A DNA stretch of 64,000 nucleotides, taken from assembly GCA_018340805.1 (NCBI GenBank), contig JACMZG010001913.1:32703257-32767256 (forward strand), in the 5' to 3' direction. Origin of the DNA: Microvelia longipes (lineage: Eukaryota > Arthropoda > Insecta > Hemiptera > Veliidae). A program made the translations under genes and the position numbers. Below, piece by piece: positions 44,811-55,959 of this stretch (its first letter is position 1; each line of letters opens with the position of its first letter). The notes beneath the pieces were generated by a model. The model made no database searches and was not told the origin of the DNA. It was given only the letters and a program-made list of their open reading frames with translations.

Positions 44811-45489
44811 AGTAGGGTGCTTGGAACTTTTCCCCACCACATCGGATTTGCCGCGTTCATCCTCACTACTTCTAACTCGCTCTGCTCGCCCTTAAAATAA
44901 AAAAAGGCACCACAAATCTAAATTTTACTTAACTGTCTCCCAGATTACTCAAAGAAAAATTTAAGTGTAAAGAAGAATAGAGCAAAGTATAGTAGTGTAC
45001 TCAAGTTTATCAACCGAACAAACCTTTTAACTCTAGAAAAAGTAACTGCCGCGTATAAAACTAATTCAACAAATAATGGAATGATTAAACAGACAAAAAC
45101 GGTACAATAACTTAGATCAGACAATGCTATCTTATATTAAAAAGTTCGTTATTATAGGGTTTTAACAGTTTAAAGCCCTTATTAGTATTTAGGCAAATAT
45201 TTGTAAAAGCTAATAAAAATCGTTAACTGTCTACAATGAGACGGTTTTTGTATTTTCCTTTACCATGCCTTATTCATGTATCAGAAGAATCAGAATTATA
45301 CACTAAAATTAATTTTCTGATGCCCTTTCTTGTTAGTGTAAAGTGTAAATATTCCTGATAGATAAAACGTATTCTGCTTTGCTATTCTTCTTTCTTTCTT
45401 CTTTATTTTTATTTTTCTTTCTGCTATTTCTAAATGTATATTTGGCTTTGTTTTTCTCTCTTAATAATTTACAATTGTGCCATTTTAGT

Positions 45490-45770
45490 TTCCCTCATTT
45501 ATACAGTAAGTATATAGGAAAAGAATTGTGTTTGCAAATAAAACCGAAAACGGGATCTCACCGGAATTATCCGTTTCAGGTGTTTTTAAGGTCTCCTACA
45601 TGGTATTCACAAAGTTGTCAGCCTGTATTAGTGTGAGTGAGTAAGTATATGTGTTTGTGTGAGTGTGTTAGTCTGTTATTATCGTAGCTCCTAGTGTATT
45701 TATGCTAGAGAATTGAAACTTAGTCTACGGCAGTAATCGTGGTATTCGGAAAATATTTTTTTTGAGGTAG
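45490..45770 (+). repeat. Dispersed repeat family R1, copy
   Basis: 'gtatataggaaaagaattgt', 'tttcaggtgtttttaaggtc', a GT-rich tract and 'ctagtgtatttatgctagag' match the other copies. Confidence 0.65.
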
Positions 45771-46814
45771 TACGTAATTGAGCACACCACAAGTTTGGAC
45801 GAAATATATTGCTAATAAAGGGTAATTTTATAAATATAGAACATTAAGCTATATCTAGTCATTATGATAAAACATTAATCAGACCCGGGCTGGGTATAGT
45901 ACATGGGCGATAGCATATATGAAGGCGAAGGGAGCTTTCAGGATTTATTCGTTTTTATTAATCTCCTTACGACGAGCTAAGCAAGTCCCGATATTTGCAT
46001 TTGCCTCATTATTAACCTCTTTAGGGCGAGTTTAACTTTGTTTTTTTGAGGTAGTACGTATTGAGCACTTTATTGGACCGTTTTTAGGATGAGAAGCTAA
46101 TCATTATTGTTATAGGAGGTTATTTAGTACTTTTCATCTGCGAGGACAATAATGAATGTCAAAAAAACTCCTAGGACGTAAAAGTAATTCATATATTGCC
46201 GCCATTACAGTAATGTAGCGTGTTCAAAATAACAATCTGTGTAAAACCTTCATGAAGTATCTTTAAATACGTTCATTTTATTTCTGTTTTTGTTCGTAGA
46301 CTATTTGTTTTTGATTAAGTATATAACGCAGATCATTTAATGAGTGCTACCTCAAAAAAATAGTGTATGCCATCCGGCTTAGAATGTCTTTATGTCTCGG
46401 CAATTCTTCCCGACTTGCTTCGCTCGTCGGTAAATCTAATTGCCGTGACATAAAGACACACTTCTCAGCCTTATGGCATAAATAACTATTATGACGACAT
46501 TAACCCGTAATAATGACTTATTTGAGATTTTTTTACACATGTAGTCATGTATAAGACTAACATATGTGCCAAGTCTCATCTTATTATCAGCATTAGTTTA
46601 ATTTTTATCTAATGACTTGTACACGTTAAATAAAAATATTATATTTTAAATTAAAATGTTTATTTTAAAATTAAAAATTGCTTTATTGGAAATTTTTAAT
46701 TAATTTTAAATATTGTTATTCAAAAATCGGAAAACAATTCAATTAAGTTGAAATTTAGTACAAGTGTATACCTGTAAGTAATAAATAAGAGCATTAAGTT
46801 TGAAGAACAAAGGT

Positions 46815-47095
46815 GAGCGATAATGGAGTTCATCCTAATAAAAGAGAAAGAAGTCTCTCCACAAAAATATATTTCTTTATAGCAAAGCGCTTTCAACCTA
46901 ACAACAGGTTATCATCAGTGCTAGCCGTTGACTAAAGAAGAGGGTGATAGATGAGTCTTATAGATCAGATATCAAGGATAGACTCTATGGCTAGCACTGA
47001 TGATGGCCTCTTGTTAGGTTGAAAGCACTTTGATATAAAGAATATATTTTTGAGGAGAGATTTCTTTCTCTTTTATTTAGCAATAAGTTTCGCTT
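46815..47095. mobile_element. MITE-like element, ~100 bp inverted ends
   Basis: The left end reads 'agagaaagaagtctctcc', 'gctttcaacctaacaacagg' and 'catcagtgctagcc'. The right end is the reverse complement. It is ~280 bp in total and non-coding. It resembles the 39140 element in having a 'gctttcaacc' step near each end. Confidence 0.8.
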
Positions 47096-47139
47096 CAATA
47101 CGACAAGTATATCCTTGATTTTCGTTAAATCATAAAAGT

Positions 47140-47400
47140 ATAGCAGCAGTAAGGTGACCGCTGAGAATAAAACGGACGCATTTACTATCTGAAAATGCTA
47201 TCCTGCACTTACTATCTTCATTACGAGCGAAGCGAGTTCGGAAACATGCTGCAGTATAAATTTGGCGAATTCTATATTCTGAGAAAGAGCGAAGTGAGTG
47301 GAAGCAGAGAGATGAGCGTAGCGAATTCAATATGTTGAGGAAAAGTTCCATGGTACCCCATACCCGATTTTTAAACTGTTACAGCCAACCCTGAATTTAG
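47140..47400 (-). repeat. Dispersed repeat family R1, GC-richer part
   Basis: Contains 'cgagcgaagcgagttcgg', 'gaatataga'-like pieces, 'gagcgtagcgaattcaatat' and 'ggtaccccatacccga', as at 25915-26000 and 63725-63750. The 73-codon frame over it is not a gene. Confidence 0.5.
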
Positions 47401-47809
47401 TCACATTAATAAAGTGCCAAAACGTTATATTTGAAATTTTTATTCTGTTATAACCGTAACCACGAGGTTACTAGCTGCGTGGTACGTATATCCGGCAAAT
47501 TTTCTTGGGAATGCATAGAGTAGAGAAACACGACATAAAGGAATTAATTTATACTAAATTTTACCTCAATTGGGTTATTATTCGACTTCAACATTTTTTT
47601 TAAAAGTATACAAGTTTTTTTAAAAAATTGAACTAATTTTGATAATGAAATGAAACGTATCTTATGTACGTATTTATGTTGTGTGTTTATTTAAACACAA
47701 TACTTTTCCTATATACCTACGGTATAAATAAAGGAGATTTATCTTTTTAATTTCTAAGAAAAATATAGGTAACGAATACAACGATAAAAAATGTTCCTTT
47801 GCAGTGCTT

Positions 47810-47995
47810 AATTGGTTTCTTTTAAGGTTTTAGCGCATTTCCTTTGAAAAAACAGAAAAAATGAGTTACGAGTAGTGCTTAATAATTGGGTAACTCCTCA
47901 AGTTATAAAGCATAATCCGAAAACATAGCCAAAAATGAATTTTTTAAGAACGGAAACGCGCATACCAAAGGAAATTCGCCCAGAATGCAGACCAC
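47810..47995 (-). repeat. Inverted copy of the 36755-37060 repeat
   Basis: 'aaggttttagcgcatttcc', 'aagttataaagcataa' and 'atgcagaccac' are the reverse complement of the other copy. Confidence 0.5.
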
Positions 47996-48449
47996 TGCCT
48001 TAATTTTTTTTTATTTTAATGTTCGCTAGAAGTACCTAAGAGCTGTGAGAAAATAGTCTGGTCAGAGTCAGACAAGGTCATACAAGGCTGCATTGCGCGG
48101 AAGTTTAAAGTATCGCTGCGCCGTTACCTGCGGTTTTAATCTACATTTTCAAACACTTTTAAAATTGTTAATTTCCATTGCATACATGCACGTAATTAAA
48201 TTGAATTTAATTACATATAATATAGTTAATATATTATGTTTCTGACTTTTGCATTTTCAAATTATGAAAAAATTAAAACCATTGCGTTGGGAAATACAAT
48301 TTTTTTTAATTTAACTTTTTGATGGTTTTTGCTTTTCCTTATTCATAGCTTAGATATATAGGAAAACAGGTTAAGACTAAATTAACCGTTTCAGGTTTAG
48401 AATATTTTATTCCAATGCTGTCTGTGTGTTTTGTGTCACATATCATTTA

Positions 48450-48960
48450 GTCCAAGAGCCGGATCTGAAAAAATGTGACTTATTTTGTACTACTTCAAAC
48501 CAAATATTTCAGAAAATATACCTTAAATTATGAAGAAAAAACATAGTCTGCCTATCCAGAGTAGCCCTTCATATAATTGCGCATGCTCAAAATTTTAGAT
48601 AATCGCACAAATTTCAGTTTTATTGAAATAAGTGGTTCCCTGTGGGTCGTGTGCAAAACATGAATAGAACATTTTTTAAAGCTGATAAAATGTTTTATAA
48701 AACGAGTGTTTAATCATTAAAATCAGATGACTATAATTCAAGTTATAGCTCTTTTAAAAAAAAAATAATAAATTGTAAATTTATGCAGTCAGCGAATTTC
48801 TTTTGAAAAATATTAGCTTTTTGTGCATTTTTTTGGCCTTTTAACTAATGTCATAACTTTAGTTGTGGTTATTCGATTTTGACGAAAATGACCAATACCT
48901 AGTAGTAGTTTTTTCAATACCCCCGGCTCTTGGGGTATACGAAAAATTGTTAACCTTACA
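48450..48960. mobile_element. Partial copy of the foldback element at 54455-55175
   Basis: The two regions run in parallel: 'gagccggatctgaaaaaatg', 'gaaaatataccttaaattat', 'acatagtctgcctatccaga', 'aatcgcacaaatttcagtt', 'gtgcaaaacatgaatagaac' and 'aatgtcataactttagttgt'. The right inverted arm is missing here. Confidence 0.8.
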
Positions 48961-49589
48961 TCTCATCATAATGAGATGAAACCTTATGTCACATAGCAGT
49001 ATTAATTGTATTGCATGAGACATTGTTTCGGCCTGGATCTTGAACTAATAGCAGTTCCCAGTGTGTTTGTGCTAGAGAGTTGAGCCTTGGTTCAAAAATC
49101 AATCTTTAAGTTTAGTTGTGCTATCCGCAAGATAATTTTTTATGACATTATTAATCCTAAATAATAACTTTTTTAATTAATTGAACGCGACAAAATATTT
49201 TAATTTAAAATATAGCACACATGTAGCCTAAGGAGAAATCAACAAATGTTAAAAGTTTCATCACATTATCATCATTAATTCAATTTTTATCGAGTAAAGC
49301 TTTTACGATTTTTTTAAAAATGTTATAAATCGAAGAAATATTAAATTAAGTTAAATTAACGTGGGAATTACTTTAGGTAATAAATGATCATACAAAGTTT
49401 TGTTTCAACAAAGCTAACTTGCAGAATGACCAATATTGTCTATTCAAAATTAGCTTAAACCCATTTCTTGGAGACAACGTTTCATACAAGGGATAATGGG
49501 TGTTTACCCTTTACTATATTCCTATCATGAGGAAAATAGGGATTTCTTTACGAATATCAACGAGACTTCGGCTTTTGCCTGAAAACTGC

Positions 49590-50290
49590 CAGTTTGGGCT
49601 TGTATCTGGCTCGTGATAGAACCTAACCAGATTGGGCTTATATCTGGCTCATGATAAAACCTAACCAGATTGGGCTTATATCTGGTTCGTTATAGAACCT
49701 AACCAGATTGGGCTTATATCTAGCTCGTGATAGAACCTAACCAGATTGGGCTTATATCTGGTCATGATAAAACCTAACCAGATTGGGCTATATCTGGTTC
49801 GTTAAGAACCTAACCAGATTGGCTTATATCTAGCTCGTGATAGAACCTAACCAGATTGGGCTTATATCTGGCTCATGATAAAACCTAACCAGATTGGGCT
49901 TATATCTGGTTCGTTATAGAACCTAACCAGATTGGTATTATAACTGGCTCGTTATAGAACCTAACCAGATTGGGCTTATATCTGGCTCGTGATAGAACCT
50001 AACCAGATTGGGCTTATATCTGGCTCGTGATAGAACCTAACCAGATTGGGCTTATATCTATCTCGTGATAGAACCTAACCAGATTGGGCTAACATCTAGC
50101 ACGTGATAGACTAACCAGATTGGATCTAAATCTGTCTCGTGAGAGAACCAAAACTGATTCGGTTTAAATATAGCAGAACCTAATTCAATTGGGCCATAAT
50201 CCGGCTCGTGGCAAATCCCAACTAGATTAGGCCTAAACCTGGTCCCCACGACAGAGCCCAACCAAATTGGGTCTAAATCCAGCTCAAAAC
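49590..50290. repeat. 38 bp tandem repeat (AACCTAACCAGATTGGGCTT type)
   Basis: About 18 units of AACCTAACCAGATTGGGCTT plus ATATCTGGCTCGTGATAG. Units are nearly identical up to about 50050 and decay after 50100. Within the unit, CCAGAT and ATCTGG are reverse complements, giving a small stem. Confidence 0.95.
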
Positions 50291-50299
50291 GGAACTATG

Positions 50300-50885
50300 A
50301 TTTCCAGTATATCAGGGATCTTGTAGTACATATCTCATGTTACCTATTAAAAACATTTCTATACACCAACAGGAAACCACATGTGCTGGAATTTATATTC
50401 GATACTTTAAATAAATTTATAATATAATTATATATTTAGTTTACTTATTGTTTCTAAACATATTCCCTACATTTCAAAAAGCAACAAGTGACCTTTAAAA
50501 TTGTAATTTTAGCGTCCTTGATTTAAAGTTACAATTCATTAATGGATATACTACTGCTCTTAATTTATAATCTTAAAAAATATCAAGTTATGATGAAACA
50601 CATAAGTATATCATATATTAATTTCTTACATTAGATAAATATTTGTAAGAAATATGTTTTATTATACATAATTACATATTATTGAACATAAAATTGAATC
50701 TACCTATGTTTCTTATCGATTCATTAAGTTAAAGAAGTACTTTTATTTAAGTAAGGTAAGTTGTTAATACGACTTAATAAGTTAGTATATTAATTAAGAC
50801 CTAAAATCAACTCATTAAAATTGAATGCTTTAACACAAATGAACATATTAGTTCAGGTTAATAAGTTAGTTACTGCTTGAAAACA
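50300..50885. other. No recognisable gene
   Basis: AT-rich, without a supported feature. Confidence 0.4.
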
Positions 50886-50954
50886 GATCTTAGCGAATGT
50901 TCTTTGTAAACTGTTTAGAGGTTTCGTTTTTAAATGAAACTTGGTACAAAATAA

Positions 50955-51180
50955 AATACGGGCCTTCGGCCCGTAGCCGCTACTCGGCCTCGGCGCTTCG
51001 CGCCTCGTCCGCTCCCGGCGTCAGCCCACGGGCCGCTTCGCGGCCCGGGCGCCTCCTGTGGCCGCTTCGCGGCCACATTGTTGTTGGTTTGTATTATGTG
51101 TTGTTCATGTTACATGGCATTTTGCCATGTATCTAGCGAATTTTCACAGCTTTTCCACACAGGCCCGCTTCGCGGGCCTG
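50955..51180. other. Cluster of GC-rich hairpins in an AT-rich setting
   Basis: Successive perfect stems are ACGGGCC-TTCG-GGCCCGT-like (50958-50974), GGGCCGCTTCGCGGCCC (about 51028-51044), GTGGCCGCTTCGCGGCCAC (51059-51077) and CAGGCCCGCTTCGCGGGCCTG (51160-51180). The first has a TTCG loop closed by C-G. The last recurs exactly in the left arm. Confidence 0.8.
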
Positions 51181-51527
51181 AGAGGCTATCTCACAAATTT
51201 TATTTTGCTAATTAAGATTTTATTCATACTCTATATCTATGCTCTAATAGTATGCTATAATATTAAAATTAAGAAGCATTATTGTGCCGGCAATCGCGCA
51301 ACAATCGTCACGGAATTCATTCTAGAATATTTTTACCGTCTAAACTAATAAATCTTGAAACGAATCGAAAAACTAGAATAAACTACGTCAAACATAATTC
51401 TTTCCTGACAGTGTTGTCCAAAATTACAAAACAAAACAAATTTATATAAAAATAAACTAGCGGCGGCCGCGACAACTATAAACAAAAATATTCATGATTT
51501 TTTTTTTTAAATAAAATGCCGTTTCCG

Positions 51528-51728
51528 TCACTTAAGATTGTCTGATTGAGCTGAAACCGGTCGCAATCGTTTTAGAATGACTTCGACCATATAAAAACTA
51601 CTTCGAGGTTCTTCCGCTTTACGGGCCTGCTTTGCTCGGCGTGGTTTAGTGGAAGCCATTTTTGTCCTGTCTTTCTGGGACAGTAGGCTTACCAGGATGG
51701 AGTAAGAGGTAGAGGCCCCTCTTTTATA
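51528..51728 (-). CDS. 43-residue basic ORF with TATA box in the inverted-repeat arm
   Basis: On the minus strand TATAAAA lies at 51722-51728 and an ATG at 51659, about 65 nt downstream; the frame closes at 51528. The product begins MASTKPRRAKQARKAEEPRS and continues with a hydrophobic/basic stretch (FYMVEVILKRLRP). The N-terminus is very basic and Ser/Thr/Lys/Arg rich. The left arm has the same TATA block and start codon but a broken frame. A conserved promoter and start in both arms suggest a past gene of this element. It may also be the first exon of a larger protein. No family is recognised. Confidence 0.35.
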   Translation of the reverse strand, partial: YKRGASTSYSILVSLLSQKDRTKMASTKPRRAKQARKAEEPRSSFYMVEVILKRLRPVSAQSDNLK

Positions 51729-52099
51729 CTATATCACCACCCTCTAACACTACTGAACCCAACAGATATCGTACGAGTCTTTGAACTAGACGTATACATA
51801 TATACAAGATTATATATATATGTATACCGTTTGCGCCATTTGTGATAGTTCGATTGAGCTGAAATCGGTCTTAATCGATTCAGCTAGCCGTCTACCTAAA
51901 CACGAAATACCTTGTTTTAAAGCCATTTCAAGTTTAAAAATTTTTTTTTTCATGACGTCATAACTTTGGTTGATGACGTCATAATGTTTTTATAAACAAT
52001 AGGCCTCGTAACCTCCTCGACATCTCGCGATTTGCAAAGTTTCGTTTCAATTTGAGAACGCCTTCGAGAGTTATCGTTCGCCATACGAAAGGGTAGAAA

Positions 52100-52275
<176 letters not shown>

Positions 52276-52399
52276 CTTTTTTCGGACATATTTTTTTGTT
52301 ATCAGGAAGTCAATAGGAACCAATTCCGCTCACTCCCACCCTCAACTTCCGTCATCCGAACAACCTCATAAGCGTCATTTTCATAATGAAAATTCGCTA

Positions 52400-53280
52400 A
52401 AAAGTCAACCTTCTTAAGAAGAGGATTTCTCTTGGAAACCAGTTTGTGTGACGTCATTTACCGGGTTAGCTGAGCAAAAATTCACAAAAGTCTGTAAAAT
52501 TAAGGGGTTTCTTGACGTAAATCGGATTGTTTTCTTGTTTCTTGGAACGCTGAATCGAATGAAAGAGGTCCGAAGTCAATGCGACTTCTCAAAACACCGA
52601 ATAATCTAAAAACCGTGGTGAAAATCTGAAGTGAAATCTTAAAATACTTTATGAAACTTTAAATACCCTTGGTAAACTTAAGAAGATTAGTTGGGTGACG
52701 ACGTTTTCGATTGGGTTGAAAACTCGAAAGTCGATCCAACCACTTAGATTTACCAAAGAGTAAAAAACCCCCAGAATAATGTGGTAAAAATCAAGGAAAT
52801 GTAAATGACGGCAGGTAATGAACAAGTTTCGAGTAGGTTATAATTTTTTACGTGGCCCTGAGTCGAATTAAAACGGTCCAGAGTAGATGAGAGCACGCTA
52901 AAGTAATCTGGTAACCTTATTTGACAGATGCTTTCAGTATTATATACTCACGACTTGATATAGGTTTATTCCTGTACCTTACACATTATGTTGGTGTATT
53001 AATTGTTTATAAGCTAAGCTGTATTCATAGAAAGGACAAATGCAGGCATTTCTCCTAGAATTTTTGTTGCCTGTCTTAAAATTTAAAGAAAGTTAAAATC
53101 ATAATTCTGGTACGGTGTTTGGCTATTCTGGACCCAATTTCAAGGGTTTCGAGAGCCCTGTTTTGTCAATTAATTTAGCCGTCATTCAATATCTAATGGA
53201 CTACTTATAACAACAAATTCTAATAAAGTAACAAAGAATAAGAACCTCTTAAGGAATAGATAAAGGAGAATAAGAACCAC
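52400..53280. other. No recognisable gene
   Basis: Slightly higher GC than the surroundings, but stops in all frames. Confidence 0.35.
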
Positions 53281-53288
53281 AAGGAATA

Positions 53289-53289
<1 letters not shown>

Positions 53290-53333
<44 letters not shown>

Positions 53334-53390
53334 TATAATATATATATATATGTATGTATGTATATATTATATATATATATATATATAATA

Positions 53391-53446
<56 letters not shown>
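53290..53446. repeat. (TA)n microsatellite with TGTA interruptions
   Basis: About 155 bp. Confidence 0.95.
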
Positions 53447-53451
<5 letters not shown>

Positions 53452-53800
53452 AGGAATAAGAGTACACAAGAATAAGAATAAGAGTAATAAGAAGAGAAGA
53501 GAATAATAATGATAAGAATATTAAAAAGAGAATGAGAAGTGATAAGAAGAAAATAAAAGTACACAAAAAATAAGAACCACAAGGATAAGAATAATAAGAA
53601 GAGAATAAGAATAAGAGTACACAGAGAATAAGAATAGTAAGGATAGAATAAGAATAAGAGTACACAAAGAATAAGAACCACAAGGATAAGAATAATAAGA
53701 ATGAGAATAACACGAATAATATACCACGAATAATAAGAAAACCGCAAGAATAAGAGTACAAAAGGAATAAGAAGAATAAGAACCACAAAGAAGATATTAA
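53447..53800. repeat. Purine-rich GAATAAGA-type simple repeat
   Basis: Words such as GAATAAGAGTACACAAGGAA and AATAAGAACCACAAG recur over 350 bp. A milder version flanks the TA tract on its left (53235-53290), so the TA tract grew inside it. The long Phe/Leu/Ser-rich frames on the minus strand are artefacts. Confidence 0.9.
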
Positions 53801-53959
53801 GGAATTCTTCTAAACGGCCTAAAGGCAACTGTATAACCATTTGAAGGCCTCCGTATAAGTTAAAAAGAAAAGATGAAGAGGTTCTTATTACTTCTTTTAA
53901 AAACGCTAATTCTACTTGAATTTTTTTTCATTCTCTTAATCAATTGAGAATAATATTTT

Positions 53960-54172
53960 AAGAAATTAATGTCCGTATTAGGGCCTTTTGGCTTATCTGC
54001 GGGTATTTGTTTAGCGGGAAACATCCCATGTGTCTCTAAGTTATTAATTAAATTTAGCGAAATCTTCCTATAAAAATTACTGTCTAGAAAAACTGAAAGC
54101 ATAGTTCAGGCTGCCAACCCTGGACCTCCGGTGAGGACATTGAGAGCTTAAACGACACAGAGGCCGATAAGT
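53960..54172 (-). mobile_element. tRNA-derived SINE, copy 2
   Basis: It matches the copy at 27733-27936 along its length: 'gtccgtattagggcctttt' for the hairpin tail, 'ttattaattaaatttagcga' in the body, and 'ggacctccggtg' next to a B-box-like 'ggctgccaaccc'. It is more diverged than copy 1. Confidence 0.7.
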
Positions 54173-54189
54173 AAGTATGTAATTACTCT

Positions 54190-54450
54190 AAATAAGTAAG
54201 TAGTCAACGTATATTATGAAGTTATCAAATATGCAAATAATTAAACATGCAATCCCTTCTCTAATCTTTGAAAGCTAGGAAATGGTCAGAGGGAATTCCA
54301 GCCTTGGGTGATAAAAAAAATACTTACAACGCCACTGTGAGCATAGGTGAAAGGTGACACTGGGGAGGCCATCTCTACAGGGACATTTCAAATCCTAAAC
54401 TTAAATTAATCTATAGGAAGCTTGATCAAACTGTCTGCTCTTTCTTTATG
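54190..54450. other. No recognisable gene
   Basis: Short spacer without a supported feature. Confidence 0.35.
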
Positions 54451-54454
54451 AAGA

Positions 54455-55175
54455 GCCGGACCACAAAAAATGTGACTCATTTTTTAAACCAAAATTTTCT
54501 GAAAATATACCTTAAGTTATGAAGAACATAACTTAATAGTCATAAGAACATAGTCTGCCTATCCAAAGTGGAGCACTTCATATGATTGCGCCTGCTTAAA
54601 AGTTTATAAAATCGCACAAATTTCAGTTATTTTGAAATAAGTTGTCATGTGCAAAACATAAATAGAACATTTTTTAAAGATTATTAAATTTTTAATAAAA
54701 CGAGTGTTCGATCACCAAAATCGAATTACTACAACCATAGTTATGGCTCTTTCAAAAACATAAAAAGATGATTAATTTATGCAAAGTCAGCGAATTTCTT
54801 TGAAAAAAGATCGACTTTTTGTGCATTTATTTTGTCATTTAACAAATGTCATAACTTTAGTTGTAGTTATCTGATTTTGACGGAAAAACACTCATTTTAT
54901 AGTAAATGTTATCTGCTTTAAAAGATGTTTCCTTCATGTTATGCACACAACACAGGGAATCACTTATTGCACGAAAACGGGAATTTGTGCGATTTTCTAA
55001 TATTTTGAGAGAGCGCATTTATATGAAGGGCTCCACTCTGGATAGGCTGACTATGCTTTTCTTTTATAATTTAAGATATATTTTCAGAAAAATTGGGTTT
55101 GAAGTAGTACAAAATGAGTCACATTTTTTAGGCTTGACATTTAGGCTATTAAGATTCTACTGATAGGCCAGCTCT
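54455..55175. mobile_element. Foldback element, ~720 bp, nearly complete palindrome
   Basis: The left half (54455-54790) and right half (54830-55175) are reverse complements: 'gagccgga'/'ggccagctc', 'aaatgtgactcattttt'/'aaaatgagtcacatttt', 'atagtctgcctatccaaagt'/'actctggataggctgactat' and 'aatcgcacaaatttc'/'gaatttgtgcgatttt'. The 85-codon frame at 54906-55163 is the arm read through, not a gene. A partial copy lies at 48450-48960. Confidence 0.85.
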
Positions 55176-55199
55176 TGTAATAATATTTCTAAAAAAAAA

Positions 55200-55780
55200 G
55201 TAATTTTATATTTCTACTAAAAAGTTGAAAGATAGGTTTACTTAAACTACTTGTAATTTTACAGGTGCCATAAGTTCCAATTTGTAAGGGAACCATTCTA
55301 GGGTACAACTAATAATTTAGGGGTTCCTGTACCACTAATCTACGGTACTCTATCTTTACGGATCTCTTACTACTGTGTAATTATTTTATTTATTATTTAA
55401 GCTTTTATTACTATACTTAGAGTTGAGGGACATATGGCTTATGTTTTTAAGAATGAGAACATATGGCTCTGTGTTTACCTTTTGTTTAAAAAGATAAAGA
55501 ATAGGAAGAAATTGAAAGTACTGTTAATAATATAGGAAATAGGTAATAGAAATATAATGTAGATATAATTAGTAGTTTTCTTCACCTTTCGAGGAGTATA
55601 GTAAGGAGTAAAACTTTATTTACTAAAATAAACAGTGAGGATGGCATTACAATAAGGTAAGCTATGCACACAGCGCACTTATCAATCCAAAAGACAAATT
55701 ATTGAAGTAATACTACAATATTAAAACGATTGATAAAACAATACATTATCTTTTGTGAAAATTTTAGGACACTATATTAC
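55200..55780. other. No gene; contains a segment repeated at 56070-56170
   Basis: 'cacagcgcacttatcaatcc' (about 55672-55691) and 'cacgcagtgtacttatcaat' (about 56136-56155), with 'acattatcttt' pieces nearby, suggest an old local duplication. Confidence 0.35.
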
Positions 55781-55787
55781 GACACAC

Positions 55788-55955
55788 GGCTAAAATTAGT
55801 TGACAGCGCGGCAAAATAGTGATGAGGGACCAATAAGGTTGGTTTGATTTGAAATTAAAGGCGTGGTTTAACATCTAGGACTAACTTCATTGGCTCCCTC
55901 GCATAATTTTTCCCACGTTTTAACTGATTTTAGCCGTGTATCGTATTATAGATAG
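55788..55955. mobile_element. ~165 bp MITE, copy 1
   Basis: The inverted ends are ACACGGCTAAAATTAGTTGA and TTAACTGATTTTAGCCGTGT. Inner pairs 'gagggaccaataaggtt' and 'aacttcattggctccctc' continue the palindrome. A copy in opposite orientation lies at 61950-62125. Confidence 0.85.
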
Positions 55956-55959
55956 GAAT

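Larger units (their letters stand above)
43785..46045. mobile_element. Inverted-repeat element, ~240 bp ends, 2.26 kb
   Basis: The left end 43785-44020 and right end 45795-46045 are reverse complements: 'cttgcttagctcgtcgtaag', 'aataaatcctgaaagctccc', 'ttcgccttcatatatgc', 'agcccgggtctgat' and 'ttattagcaatatatttcgtc'. The interior contains R1-family copies (44440-44810 and 45490-45770) and a second dispersed repeat, and no transposase frame. It looks like a non-autonomous DNA transposon or a pair of inverted insertions. Confidence 0.75.

Noticed and set aside
54906..55163. 85-codon ORF
   Set aside because: It is one arm of the foldback element read through; the other arm and the partial copy do not preserve it.
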